Shown here: piece by piece, positions 1 to 5,102 of the stretch | Position numbering within the stretch: position 1 is the first letter of the stretch | Layout: each line of letters begins with the position of its first letter | NCBI GenBank assembly: GCA_020057445.1 | Contig: JAGVFV010000040.1 | Location: forward strand, 1 to 12,921 | Origin: an archaeon | GTDB lineage: Archaea; Nanobdellota; Nanobdellia; Woesearchaeales; JAHJEM01 | Direction: 5' to 3' | Length of the DNA: 12,921 nucleotides | Made by a program: the position numbers and the translations under genes | The notes under the pieces: model-generated | What the model was told of the DNA's origin: nothing | The model's input: the letters and a program-made list of their open reading frames with translations, nothing else | Database searches by the model: none

Positions 1-372
1 AATGTCGAAATTCAGATGTGGGTTTTGAGAACATTTTTGTATGGTTATCAGAACATCTTCAAGTTTAGAAAAGATTTCAATTTGAATATTATTTATATGA
101 ATCAATATTTCTGGATTATAACATATACTATATTCATCACCTTGGTTTCCAATGCAATAATCATTTTTATTTATATTTAGATTTCGTAAAAATCTTAAAT
201 ATATACTAATATTTTGGATATTTAACCCTTTTTCTTTTATTGGGTATCTCTTCGGACACTTAATACATTTTTCCGGAGAGCACTTTTTAAAAAAATATTT
301 CTCTAAATGATCGCATGAAGTTTTGATATACTTTGGTATTATTTTTTCGAACTCCTGTCTAATTTTATCCAT
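1..372 (-). CDS. Hypothetical cysteine-containing protein, C-terminus beyond the window
   Basis: An open frame of 124 codons starts with ATG at 372 and stays open to base 1, so the C-terminus is outside the window. No family is recognised. The protein is basic and soluble, with no membrane segment. Its notable part is Cys20 followed by Cys31, Cys36 and Cys39 (C-x4-C-x2-C in the stretch CSPEKCIKCP), with further cysteines near residues 73, 84 and 114, which could bind a metal; that is inference. It starts five bases after the stop codon of the 378-662 gene on the same strand, so the two are probably co-transcribed from the promoter at 684-693. No strong Shine-Dalgarno sequence is close to the start. 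Base composition is very AT-rich, like the rest of the first 2.4 kb. Main doubt: a random open frame in AT-rich DNA, though 124 stop-free codons in AT-rich sequence is unlikely by chance. Confidence 0.68.
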   Translation of the reverse strand, partial: MDKIRQEFEKIIPKYIKTSCDHLEKYFFKKCSPEKCIKCPKRYPIKEKGLNIQNISIYLRFLRNLNINKNDYCIGNQGDEYSICYNPEILIHINNIQIEIFSKLEDVLITIQKCSQNPHLNFDI

Positions 373-377
373 CTTAT

Positions 378-662
378 TTAAGTTTTTTCTCCGGTAACTG
401 CTCCAACCACATTTCCTGCGACTTCTCCAATTATCATTCCTGGCCAATACTTCACGAACCAGTTTATCAAGTCTTGTATGGCAAGAATACCTTCTTGAGG
501 ATTAATGGATACTCTCATGATTATCACAATCAATGGAACCATTACTGCTATTGTTCCAATATCTCCAGCAATGGTCGCAGGATTAAATCCCCATATTTTT
601 CCGATTATATATCCTGCAATCCCAAATATTATACCGAAAATGAACTGTCCTGCGAGGTCCAT
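378..662 (-). CDS. Small glycine-rich integral membrane protein, unknown function
   Basis: This 94-residue protein is almost entirely hydrophobic. Likely membrane segments are residues 5-24 (with glycines spaced like a glycine zipper, GIIFGIAGYIIG), about 31-50, and 70-89 (again Gly-rich, GEVAGNVVGAVTG). A single amphipathic stretch near 55-68 links the last two. There is no signal peptide cleavage site. The start at 662 lies about 26 bases from the centre of a TATA box on the same strand (684-693), so the message is probably leaderless. It heads an operon with the cysteine-containing gene ending at the left edge and is divergent from the winged-helix gene at 838, with an inverted repeat between them. 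The size and glycine pattern recall small pore- or holin-like membrane proteins, but no family is recognised and that resemblance is only a guess. Confidence 0.75.
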   Translation of the reverse strand: MDLAGQFIFGIIFGIAGYIIGKIWGFNPATIAGDIGTIAVMVPLIVIIMRVSINPQEGILAIQDLINWFVKYWPGMIIGEVAGNVVGAVTGEKT

Positions 663-683
663 TAAGATAGAGAATGCTCTCCT

Positions 684-693
684 ATTTATATAT
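684..693 (-). promoter_or_regulatory. TATA box of the 662-to-1 operon
   Basis: Read on the minus strand the sequence is ATATATAAAT, centred about 26 bases upstream of the ATG at 662. That spacing places transcription start at or next to the start codon, as in archaeal leaderless genes. Confidence 0.6.
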
Positions 694-751
694 TTTTACT
701 TTTCGATAGAAAACACTGGTCAGTTTGGGGATAAGTTTATATATTTGAATT

Positions 752-769
752 AATTACCATGTGGTAATT
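752..769. promoter_or_regulatory. Candidate operator: perfect inverted repeat between divergent genes
   Basis: AATTACCA and TGGTAATT form a perfect 8-bp inverted repeat with a 2-bp spacer, in the intergenic region between the divergent genes starting at 662 and 838. It lies just downstream of a TATA-like stretch at 738-744 on the plus strand, and about 60 bp upstream of the minus-strand TATA box. A winged-helix protein encoded at 838 is the obvious candidate binder. The symmetry is seen directly; the binding is inference. Confidence 0.5.
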
Positions 770-796
770 GGGGGTTTTTGATGTATAAATGCAAAT

Positions 797-832
797 CTTT
801 TTATAGGAGTATTATAAGAAATTAGTAAGAGG
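797..832 (+). promoter_or_regulatory. TATA box and Shine-Dalgarno of the winged-helix gene
   Basis: A TATA-like CTTTTTATA (797-805) would give a start of transcription near 827-830. GAGG at 829-832 is separated from the ATG at 838 by five bases, which supports this start codon. Unlike most genes here, this one seems to have a short leader with a ribosome binding site. Confidence 0.45.
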
Positions 833-837
833 TTGAT

Positions 838-1821
838 ATGGGTAACTCAAAACGTTCTGATATCTATAAGGATATAGTCGAAGCCCTCAAAGGAGGGAAT
901 GACAACATCCATCAGATTGCAGAATCTAAAACGCTCAATTGGAAGACAGTAAAAGTCGCTCTTGATTCTCTTGTTGCAGCAGGGCTTGTCCAATCAAAAG
1001 ATAAAAAATACATTCTCAAACAAAATCTTAACTTAAATGAACACACACTTCTTGGTTTGCCATTGTCGAAAGAACAGGAAAAGGGATTTTGCGAAATTGC
1101 CAATAGAATTCAACAATTATCAAAAAAGAGACTCAACAAGACATTTCTGCAAAAGGCAGTTGTAGAGGTAATAAAAAGAGACAAAATTCAAAATCTTCCT
1201 TATGGATGGTATATCTATGGCGAATGCTGTGTGCACAAACTCGAGCCTGATCGGTTGAAACAGTTTGGGTCAAATACAAATCACGATACGACAATTAACT
1301 ATATCCTTAAAGAATTCTCAGAATATCAAAATACAGATTTGTTATTAGAGCACTTATATGAAAAAGAGCACAATGGATTGTATCTTCATAAACTCAATAT
1401 GATATCTCTCCTTAAACAACCATTCTCAACGGAGACAATAGACATCCTCAAACGAGAACTCAGACAAATGCTTTTTTCGCTAGCAAGAGATAATTTTCCA
1501 GGAGAGATTTTCAATTATTTTGACGCATTCTCTTCTTCAGTCACCATGCTCTCCAAGCTTTCCCTTGCTGATTTCGAATCTCAACGAATGGAAATAATTG
1601 AGGCATTCACAACCACTTGGAATCTCTTGAGTGTAACCAATTTTTCATCGGTGAAATCATATTATCAAGAACACACCGTTGATTATTATTTTGCAGTTCG
1701 AGAGACTACGATTATTGACATGTTACAAATTCAATTATCAAAACTTCGCGATCTCTGGCCTGAATTTGAGTATAATGAAAAGATGACTGCACTTCGCAAG
1801 AAGTATCAGATAAAATCCTGA
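838..1821 (+). CDS. Winged-helix DNA-binding protein with a large unknown C-terminal region
   Basis: The 327-residue protein begins with a winged helix-turn-helix of the MarR/ArsR/TrmB-like shape: a helix at about 8-18, helix-turn-helix at 23-51 (NIHQIAESKTLNWKTVKVAL and following LVAAGLV), and a short wing at 53-60 (SKDKKYIL). The remaining 260 residues are predicted mostly helical, with no membrane segment and no family I recognise; a short distinctive stretch is GWYIYGECCVHKLEPD near 122-137. The gene overlaps by 16 bp, tail to tail, with the PIN-domain gene on the other strand. It is divergent from the small membrane protein operon across an inverted repeat. It may repress its own promoter and that of the membrane protein, and could act as partner or regulator of the PIN nuclease. 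These links are inferred from position only. Confidence 0.85.
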   Translation: MGNSKRSDIYKDIVEALKGGNDNIHQIAESKTLNWKTVKVALDSLVAAGLVQSKDKKYILKQNLNLNEHTLLGLPLSKEQEKGFCEIANRIQQLSKKRLNKTFLQKAVVEVIKRDKIQNLPYGWYIYGECCVHKLEPDRLKQFGSNTNHDTTINYILKEFSEYQNTDLLLEHLYEKEHNGLYLHKLNMISLLKQPFSTETIDILKRELRQMLFSLARDNFPGEIFNYFDAFSSSVTMLSKLSLADFESQRMEIIEAFTTTWNLLSVTNFSSVKSYYQEHTVDYYFAVRETTIIDMLQIQLSKLRDLWPEFEYNEKMTALRKKYQIKS

Positions 1822-2243
1822 GGTTGTTTAAGTTCAATCCCGTGTTTCTTCATATATTCATCGAATTCAATAAAATCCTTGATATTTTGAGTCGTAAGAA
1901 AAAGCGCCCCTGCCCGTTTTGCTAAAACGACGTGGAGTGCATCTGGATAATTTCGCTTGCTCAATCTTCGTGCTTCTTTCTCATCTTCTTCTGTTGCAAC
2001 TAAATGAATTCTTTGATCTCCTAATTCGAGGTCAATAATGAAATCCCGCAATTTCTCATCACTACCAATGACGTCCTTGAACTCTTTGAACAGCCAATCT
2101 GACGTAATCAATTCGAGCTTATCTCTCGAAATTGCCTGAAAGAATTGCCAGGCAAACTCGCCCAGAGGACGGATCCTGTCTTTTTGTTGGCTCAGTCCTA
2201 GAGCATCAATGTAAATGCAGGTATCGCAATATACTTTGGTCAT
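1806..2243 (-). CDS. PIN-domain ribonuclease, VapC-like
   Basis: This 145-residue protein has the length and layout of a PIN-domain nuclease. Asp7 follows the first strand (VYCDTCIYIDAL), Glu54 lies in WLFKEFKDV, Asp101 in NYPDALHVVLAKR, and the last conserved strand ends in LFLTTQN, where Asn120 stands in the place often held by a fourth acid. PIN toxins cleave RNA with metal ions bound by these acids. No antitoxin gene of the usual VapB type lies directly upstream on this strand; the nearest partner is the winged-helix gene, overlapping at the 3' ends. The start at 2243 is supported by a TATA box at 2266-2275, giving a leaderless message. It could be a stand-alone RNA-processing PIN protein rather than a toxin. 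Confidence 0.85.
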   Translation of the reverse strand: MTKVYCDTCIYIDALGLSQQKDRIRPLGEFAWQFFQAISRDKLELITSDWLFKEFKDVIGSDEKLRDFIIDLELGDQRIHLVATEEDEKEARRLSKRNYPDALHVVLAKRAGALFLTTQNIKDFIEFDEYMKKHGIELKQPQDFI

Positions 2244-2265
2244 TCATGTCAAGAGTGACTGCCTC

Positions 2266-2275
2266 GTTTATAACG
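2266..2275 (-). promoter_or_regulatory. TATA box of the PIN-domain gene
   Basis: Minus-strand CGTTATAAAC is centred about 27 bases upstream of the ATG at 2243, consistent with a leaderless transcript from that codon. Confidence 0.55.
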
Positions 2276-2307
2276 TTTTCTCCTCTAAGGATTGTATAGA
2301 CAAATGC

Positions 2308-2484
2308 ATTACAACCCATAAAAAGCAGAACCCATTACTCGATTGAATGGGAGGAGAAAATGACAGCTCAACTAAACAAAAGAATGAAAAAACAAAAACT
2401 TTCCCAACTCATGTAACTCAAAGTTCACCGTCCACCCTGGGCGTTTATTTCATTGGGTATGGTTCCCGCCCTTCTTTTTTTTTT
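2308..2484 (+). other. Gap between PIN gene and 2582 gene: possible mini transcription unit
   Basis: This stretch contains no long frame, but holds in order a TATA-like CATAAAAAG (about 2310-2318), a strong purine-rich ribosome binding site GGGAGGAG (2349-2356), an ATG at 2360, and an 18-codon frame ending with TAA at 2414-2416. Then come short arms GGGCG (2439-2443) and CGCCC (2467-2471) able to pair, and a run of ten T (2475-2484). The parts are in the right order for a small gene, but each is weak on its own. It may equally be the remains of a longer gene. Confidence 0.3.
2360..2416 (+). CDS. Possible 18-residue basic peptide
   Basis: The frame encodes MTAQLNKRMKKQKLSQLM, a lysine/arginine-rich peptide, four bases after the strong ribosome binding site GGGAGGAG at 2349-2356. 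Most real genes nearby are leaderless, so such a strong site is unusual here. No family can be assigned to so short a product. It could be the 5' fragment of a lost gene or chance. Confidence 0.25.
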   Translation: MTAQLNKRMKKQKLSQLM

Positions 2485-2550
2485 CCTTCGCTTCTTCCTC
2501 TGTTTCTTTTAGTGTCTGGTTGAATGCATCACATATTTTACCGCCATAAA

Positions 2551-2559
2551 TTATATAAA
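2551..2559 (+). promoter_or_regulatory. TATA box of the 2582 gene
   Basis: TTATATAAA is centred 27 bases before the ATG at 2582, which fixes that ATG as the likely start of a leaderless message. Confidence 0.6.
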
Positions 2560-2581
2560 CGACCTGAAAACACTGATTACC

Positions 2582-3010
2582 ATGAAAGACAACACTCAAT
2601 ACCAGTTCACGTCGGCGATTGTCCGTCCAGGGAGAGGAAACGGCCAACGCTATTATTGCCAGGCTGGATTAAAGCAGCGAAGCATGCTCACTGCACAGGG
2701 CTTTGAAGAAGAGTTCCTGCACAGCCATCCAAAGACAGGAGAGTTCGCGTTAGAAGTATATCATCGAGTCATGGCATATCTGCGGAAAGAGACTTCTGGA
2801 ACAGTGCCCGCGATGCTCAACCACATCACAACAAAAGGGATAACTGAAGACCTTGAACGACTCTTGCATTGGTGCGAGGATCTGGCAGCGGTGAGAGATT
2901 CCCCCCGTCCGAATGGAGAGCTTGCATTATTGGAGCGGTTGCTTCCAAAAGGAGTCTACGGTGCATTGGAACAGCGATACGGGCTTGTCATGTTCGAATC
3001 AACAGCATAA
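2582..3010 (+). CDS. Hypothetical protein of 142 residues
   Basis: No family is recognised. The protein is soluble, with no signal peptide or membrane segment. The N-terminal part (FTSAIVRPGRGNGQRYYCQA) is Gly/Arg-rich and strand-like; the rest is mainly helical, with charged and leucine-rich stretches such as EDLERLLHWCEDLAAV near residues 89-104 and ALLERLLPKGVYGALEQ near 115-131. The start is supported by a TATA box 27 bases upstream. The gene stands alone: it lies on the same strand as the initiator tRNA gene 50 bases downstream, which has its own promoter, and a run of seven T at 3014-3020 just after the stop could end transcription. Codon use is closer to the right part of the window than to the AT-rich left end. 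Confidence 0.7.
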   Translation: MKDNTQYQFTSAIVRPGRGNGQRYYCQAGLKQRSMLTAQGFEEEFLHSHPKTGEFALEVYHRVMAYLRKETSGTVPAMLNHITTKGITEDLERLLHWCEDLAAVRDSPRPNGELALLERLLPKGVYGALEQRYGLVMFESTA

Positions 3011-3013
3011 TCC

Positions 3014-3020
3014 TTTTTTT
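3014..3020 (+). terminator. T-run after the 2582 gene
   Basis: Seven T follow the stop codon by three bases. Archaeal RNA polymerase often ends on such T-runs without a hairpin. Confidence 0.4.
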
Positions 3021-3035
3021 GGAAACCTATTTAAA
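3021..3035 (+). promoter_or_regulatory. BRE and TATA box of the initiator tRNA gene
   Basis: GGAAACC (BRE-like purine-rich element, 3021-3027) is followed by TATTTAAA (3028-3035). The TATA centre is about 29 bases before the first base of the mature tRNA. Confidence 0.7.
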
Positions 3036-3060
3036 CCAACCCCATCTTTCCTCTTCTCAT

Positions 3061-3177
3061 AGCGGGGTAGAGCAGCCAGGAGTGCTCGCAGGGCTCATAC
3101 CAAAACTTTTTGGTCCCATCCAAAATAAGGTTTTGTAGGTAACCCTGAGGTCGCTGGTTCAAATCCAGCCCCCGCTA
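3061..3177 (+). tRNA. Initiator tRNA-Met (CAT) with a 42-base intron
   Basis: The acceptor arms AGCGGGG (3061-3067) and CCCCGCT (3170-3176) pair fully, with A73 at 3177 and no encoded CCA. The D stem is GAGC/GCTC, the anticodon stem CAGGG (3089-3093)/CCCTG (3143-3147), and the T stem GCTGG/CCAGC around TTCAAAT. The anticodon CAT is at 3096-3098. The A1:U72 pair and the three G:C pairs next to the anticodon loop are the marks of archaeal initiator tRNA. An intron separates A37 (3099) from A38 (3142). The gene ends in a run of eight T. It is transcribed towards the toxin-antitoxin operon on the other strand. Confidence 0.96.
3100..3141 (+). other. tRNA intron at position 37/38 with bulge-helix-bulge-like fold
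   Basis: The 42-base insert sits at the canonical archaeal intron position. CAAAAC (3101-3106) pairs with GTTTTG (3130-3135) to form the inner helix. This leaves three-base bulges T-A-C (3098-3100) and T-A-A (3140-3142), each cut after its second base, on either side of a four-pair helix CTCA/TAGG that contains one C-A mismatch. This is the shape recognised by the archaeal tRNA splicing endonuclease. The fold is drawn by hand. Confidence 0.85.
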
Positions 3178-3185
3178 TTTTTTTT
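3178..3185 (+). terminator. T-run ending the tRNA transcript
   Basis: Eight T directly follow the discriminator base of the tRNA. The run overlaps by two bases the stop codon of the convergent antitoxin gene. Confidence 0.6.
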
Positions 3186-3483
3186 ATCTCAACGACTTCA
3201 TCTCGTTCTTCAGGTCTTCAACAGAGTATTCTGACTTGTATCCGCTTTCAACGAGAGCTTTTTCCATCTCCCAAAGGGTCATTTTTGCCAGGTGTGCAGC
3301 TTTGGAAAGCGTTATTTGCCCTTGCCTGTATTGTTCTATTGCCTTTTTTTTCATGTGATTGCTATAACCCAGATTGACAAGCTTTCTCACTGCTGAGCTC
3401 CTATCAAGATCATCATCCTCGCTTATCTCGTCTATCTTTTTTAAAGTATCATCGTCAAACCGTATCCCTATTGCTTCTCCCAT
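3184..3483 (-). CDS. Antitoxin: ribbon-helix-helix plus UPF0175-type domain
   Basis: The 99-residue protein starts with a ribbon-helix-helix signature (strand IGIRFDDDT, helix LKKIDEISE, then DRSSAVRKLVNLGY, residues 5-40). A UPF0175-like helix-turn-helix half follows (AIEQYRQGQITLSKAAHLA, then MTLWEMEKALVESGY, residues 48-82). UPF0175 proteins are commonly the antitoxin partners of DUF3368 PIN-like proteins, and such a gene lies directly upstream, overlapping by 16 bp. Ribbon-helix-helix dimers usually bind palindromes in their own promoter, and a perfect 16-bp palindrome is present at 3981-3996. The gene order is toxin first, antitoxin second, the reverse of what is usual for this family. 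Its stop codon touches the tRNA terminator. Confidence 0.9.
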   Translation of the reverse strand: MGEAIGIRFDDDTLKKIDEISEDDDLDRSSAVRKLVNLGYSNHMKKKAIEQYRQGQITLSKAAHLAKMTLWEMEKALVESGYKSEYSVEDLKNEMKSLR

Positions 3484-3974
3484 GTTTCTACCTCCGCATG
3501 AAGCTGGTCAATGACTGCCTGGCTGAACCAGCCGATCTTCTGCAATTCCCTGATGCTCTGGATCGCTTTTTCCTTGGTTATCAATTTTTTCTTGTACATC
3601 TGGATGATGAGCGCGGGAGTGCCGATGACATGAATGTCAAGGATCGCTGCTTTTTTCCTCACATTGTCGTCATCTGTGACGAGCCATCCTGCCTTTTCTT
3701 GCTGATACAGAGCTATCGCCTCTGCTTCTCCTCCCTGAATGTTGAACTGCATCAGCTTTTTGACCTTCAGTGGCTCTGCTTTCTTGACGATAATCTTTTT
3801 CTTCTCGATGAGGTCAAACGTGATGGGTACATCAGGGTATCCCTTATTTTTTCCCTCAAGGACTTCTTTGCGGACCAATTCCGGAATGAGTGCGGCGTCG
3901 ATAGTGCACACTTTTTCAAGTATTGTGAGCTTTGCCAAGTGAATCAAAGCGACAGTGTCAAAAACGATGCTCAT
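3468..3974 (-). CDS. DUF3368-type PIN-like toxin (putative ribonuclease)
   Basis: The 168-residue protein has the DUF3368 layout: Asp6 at the end of strand 1 (IVFDTVALIHLAKL), an acidic residue in LVRKEVLEG (Glu37), GGEAEAIALY with Glu83 and Glu85, and LVTDDDNVRKKA with Asp101-Asp103. A family-typical C-terminal helical part (KKKLITKEKAIQSIRELQ, then GWFSQAVID) follows. These acids are expected to bind metal for RNA cleavage. It is the first gene of a two-gene operon and overlaps the antitoxin by 16 bp. The ATG at 3974 lies 28 bases from a TATA box (3998-4006), so the message is probably leaderless, and the operator palindrome falls between the two. Confidence 0.9.
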   Translation of the reverse strand: MSIVFDTVALIHLAKLTILEKVCTIDAALIPELVRKEVLEGKNKGYPDVPITFDLIEKKKIIVKKAEPLKVKKLMQFNIQGGEAEAIALYQQEKAGWLVTDDDNVRKKAAILDIHVIGTPALIIQMYKKKLITKEKAIQSIRELQKIGWFSQAVIDQLHAEVETWEKQ

Positions 3975-3980
3975 TGTATG

Positions 3981-3996
3981 ACAATGTGCACATTGT
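3981..3996. promoter_or_regulatory. Operator palindrome of the toxin-antitoxin operon
   Basis: ACAATGTGCACATTGT is a perfect 16-bp palindrome. A further CATTGT at 3972-3977, overlapping the start codon, forms a second inverted pair with ACAATG at 3981-3986, so there are three half-sites. The block lies between the TATA box and the toxin start, where a bound ribbon-helix-helix antitoxin would block transcription. The sequence is seen; binding is inferred from the family. Confidence 0.7.
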
Positions 3997-3997
3997 A

Positions 3998-4006
3998 TTA
4001 TTTAAA
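3998..4006 (-). promoter_or_regulatory. TATA box of the toxin-antitoxin operon
   Basis: Minus-strand TTTAAATAA, centred 28 bases upstream of the toxin ATG at 3974. Confidence 0.55.
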
Positions 4007-4020
4007 TGTATCGGTTCCTC

Positions 4021-4076
4021 TTCTGCACGGCCAGAGGCTGCTCGAAAGTCACCGGTTCAAATCTTCCCCCTGCCAG
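4021..4076 (+). pseudogene. Degenerate tRNA 3'-end-like sequence
   Basis: GGTTCAAATC followed by CCCCCTGCCA (4054-4075) resembles a T loop, acceptor 3' strand and discriminator base, and is preceded by GTCACC, much like the 3' end of the initiator tRNA (GTCGCT). However the T stem (ACCGG against CTTCC) has only about two pairs, and no matching 5' acceptor strand is seen upstream, so it cannot be a working tRNA. It may be a decayed tRNA or an old attachment-site copy flanking the toxin-antitoxin genes. Confidence 0.35.
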
Positions 4077-4091
4077 ATTTTTCTATTTTGA

Positions 4092-4110
4092 TTGGAAAAT
4101 TATTTAAATA
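4092..4110 (+). promoter_or_regulatory. BRE and TATA box of the DUF4349-like gene
   Basis: TTGGAAAAT followed by TATTTAAATA, centred 27 bases before the ATG at 4132; leaderless start. Confidence 0.65.
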
Positions 4111-4131
4111 CAATAGAACGCGAAGAAGAGT

Positions 4132-5001
4132 ATGGGTTTTAAGGCGTGGGTGAAGGAACACAGTGTCGCAGTCGTCATCTCGGTGGTCGTCATCCTTTGT
4201 GTGATCTTCTTCATTTCAATGACTACCTATTTCGGCGTGCTATCCCCGAAGAACATGCTCCCTTCATCTTCTTATGACAAAAGCGCTTATGGCGGATCAG
4301 CATACGGTGAATCAGCCTATTCATACAACCAGGCGATAGCCGACTTCGCGCCGCAGGTGCAGGACAGGAAGATAGAGACGACGGCATCACTTACGACGCT
4401 CATAAAGCGCGGATCCTTCGATGATGCAGACCAAGAACTGCACACGATCATAAAACAAGCAAACGGGTTCATCATCAACGAGAACGTCAATGAGTACAAC
4501 AAGGCAAAATCCGGTTCCTACAACCTCCGGATCCCTGCGCAGGAATACGACACATCCATCGAGCAGCTGAAAAAGATCGGCGAGGTCACCGCATTCACAC
4601 AGAATGACAGGGATATCACCGGGGCATACGTGAATAATGATATCGAGCTTGCTGCGCAGCGCGAAAGGCTGGCAAGGCTGAATAAGCTCTATACTGAGAG
4701 GGCCAGCCTCGATGACAAGCTCCGCCTTGAGCGAGCCATATTTGACCAAGAGCGCACAGTCAAGTATCTCGAGGAAACACTCACCCGCCTGGACCAGAAC
4801 GTGCAGTACTCGACAGTGGATTTCCGACTGAATGAGAAGCCATCGAGCCTGGCAGGACTATCCTTCCTTGGCTTTGGAGACTTGGTAAAGACATTCGTCA
4901 TAAGCGTCAAGGGCCTCCTTTATTTCCTCTTCTTCGTCCTGCCCTGGGCAGTCCTCATTTTCGCGATCATATTCATTGTGATGAAGCTGAAGGAGAGATA
5001 G
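4132..5001 (+). CDS. DUF4349-type membrane-anchored coiled-coil protein
   Basis: The 289-residue protein has an N-terminal membrane anchor (about 11-33) and a short low-complexity linker with repeated SAYG units (51-66). A globular part follows, typical of DUF4349 (VQDRKIETTASLTTLI, then DDADQELHTIIKQANGFI, NLRIPAQEYDTSIEQLKKIG, VTAFTQNDRDITGAYV). Next come a coiled coil (about 168-225) and a C-terminal membrane segment (about 258-284) with a basic tail. The bulk is expected outside the cell with both ends inside. The function of DUF4349 proteins is not established; a role at the cell envelope is inferred from topology. The gene stands alone, with its own strong promoter and leaderless start. 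Its GC content is markedly higher than that of the genes at the left end. Confidence 0.88.
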   Translation: MGFKAWVKEHSVAVVISVVVILCVIFFISMTTYFGVLSPKNMLPSSSYDKSAYGGSAYGESAYSYNQAIADFAPQVQDRKIETTASLTTLIKRGSFDDADQELHTIIKQANGFIINENVNEYNKAKSGSYNLRIPAQEYDTSIEQLKKIGEVTAFTQNDRDITGAYVNNDIELAAQRERLARLNKLYTERASLDDKLRLERAIFDQERTVKYLEETLTRLDQNVQYSTVDFRLNEKPSSLAGLSFLGFGDLVKTFVISVKGLLYFLFFVLPWAVLIFAIIFIVMKLKER

Positions 5002-5074
5002 GCCACATTACAGATTGCTCTTCATTGTCTTTCTGAATTCTTTGGCAACACGAAAGTCTGATTATCGCAATTTT

Positions 5075-5082
5075 TTTATAAC
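5075..5082 (+). promoter_or_regulatory. TATA box of the hydroxylase-like gene
   Basis: TTTATAAC within a T-rich tract, about 24-26 bases before the ATG at 5103; the rest of the 100-base gap from 5002 shows nothing else. Confidence 0.5.
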
Positions 5083-5102
5083 CATCCTGCTTCATATACT
5101 CC

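Noticed and set aside
2450..2647. Minus-strand open frame of 65 codons
   Set aside because: It overlaps the promoter and start of the better supported gene at 2582, has no promoter of its own, and its lysine/glutamate-rich end is just the T-run region read backwards.
4021..4076. A functional tRNA or the 3' half of a split tRNA
   Set aside because: The T stem cannot form and no 5' half with GGCAGGG is found in the window, so it is only reported as a degenerate remnant.
3471..4091. Plus-strand open frame of 206 codons opposite the toxin gene
   Set aside because: It is antisense to a clear DUF3368 protein, its product has no sensible domain pattern, and it runs through the operator and the tRNA-like sequence.
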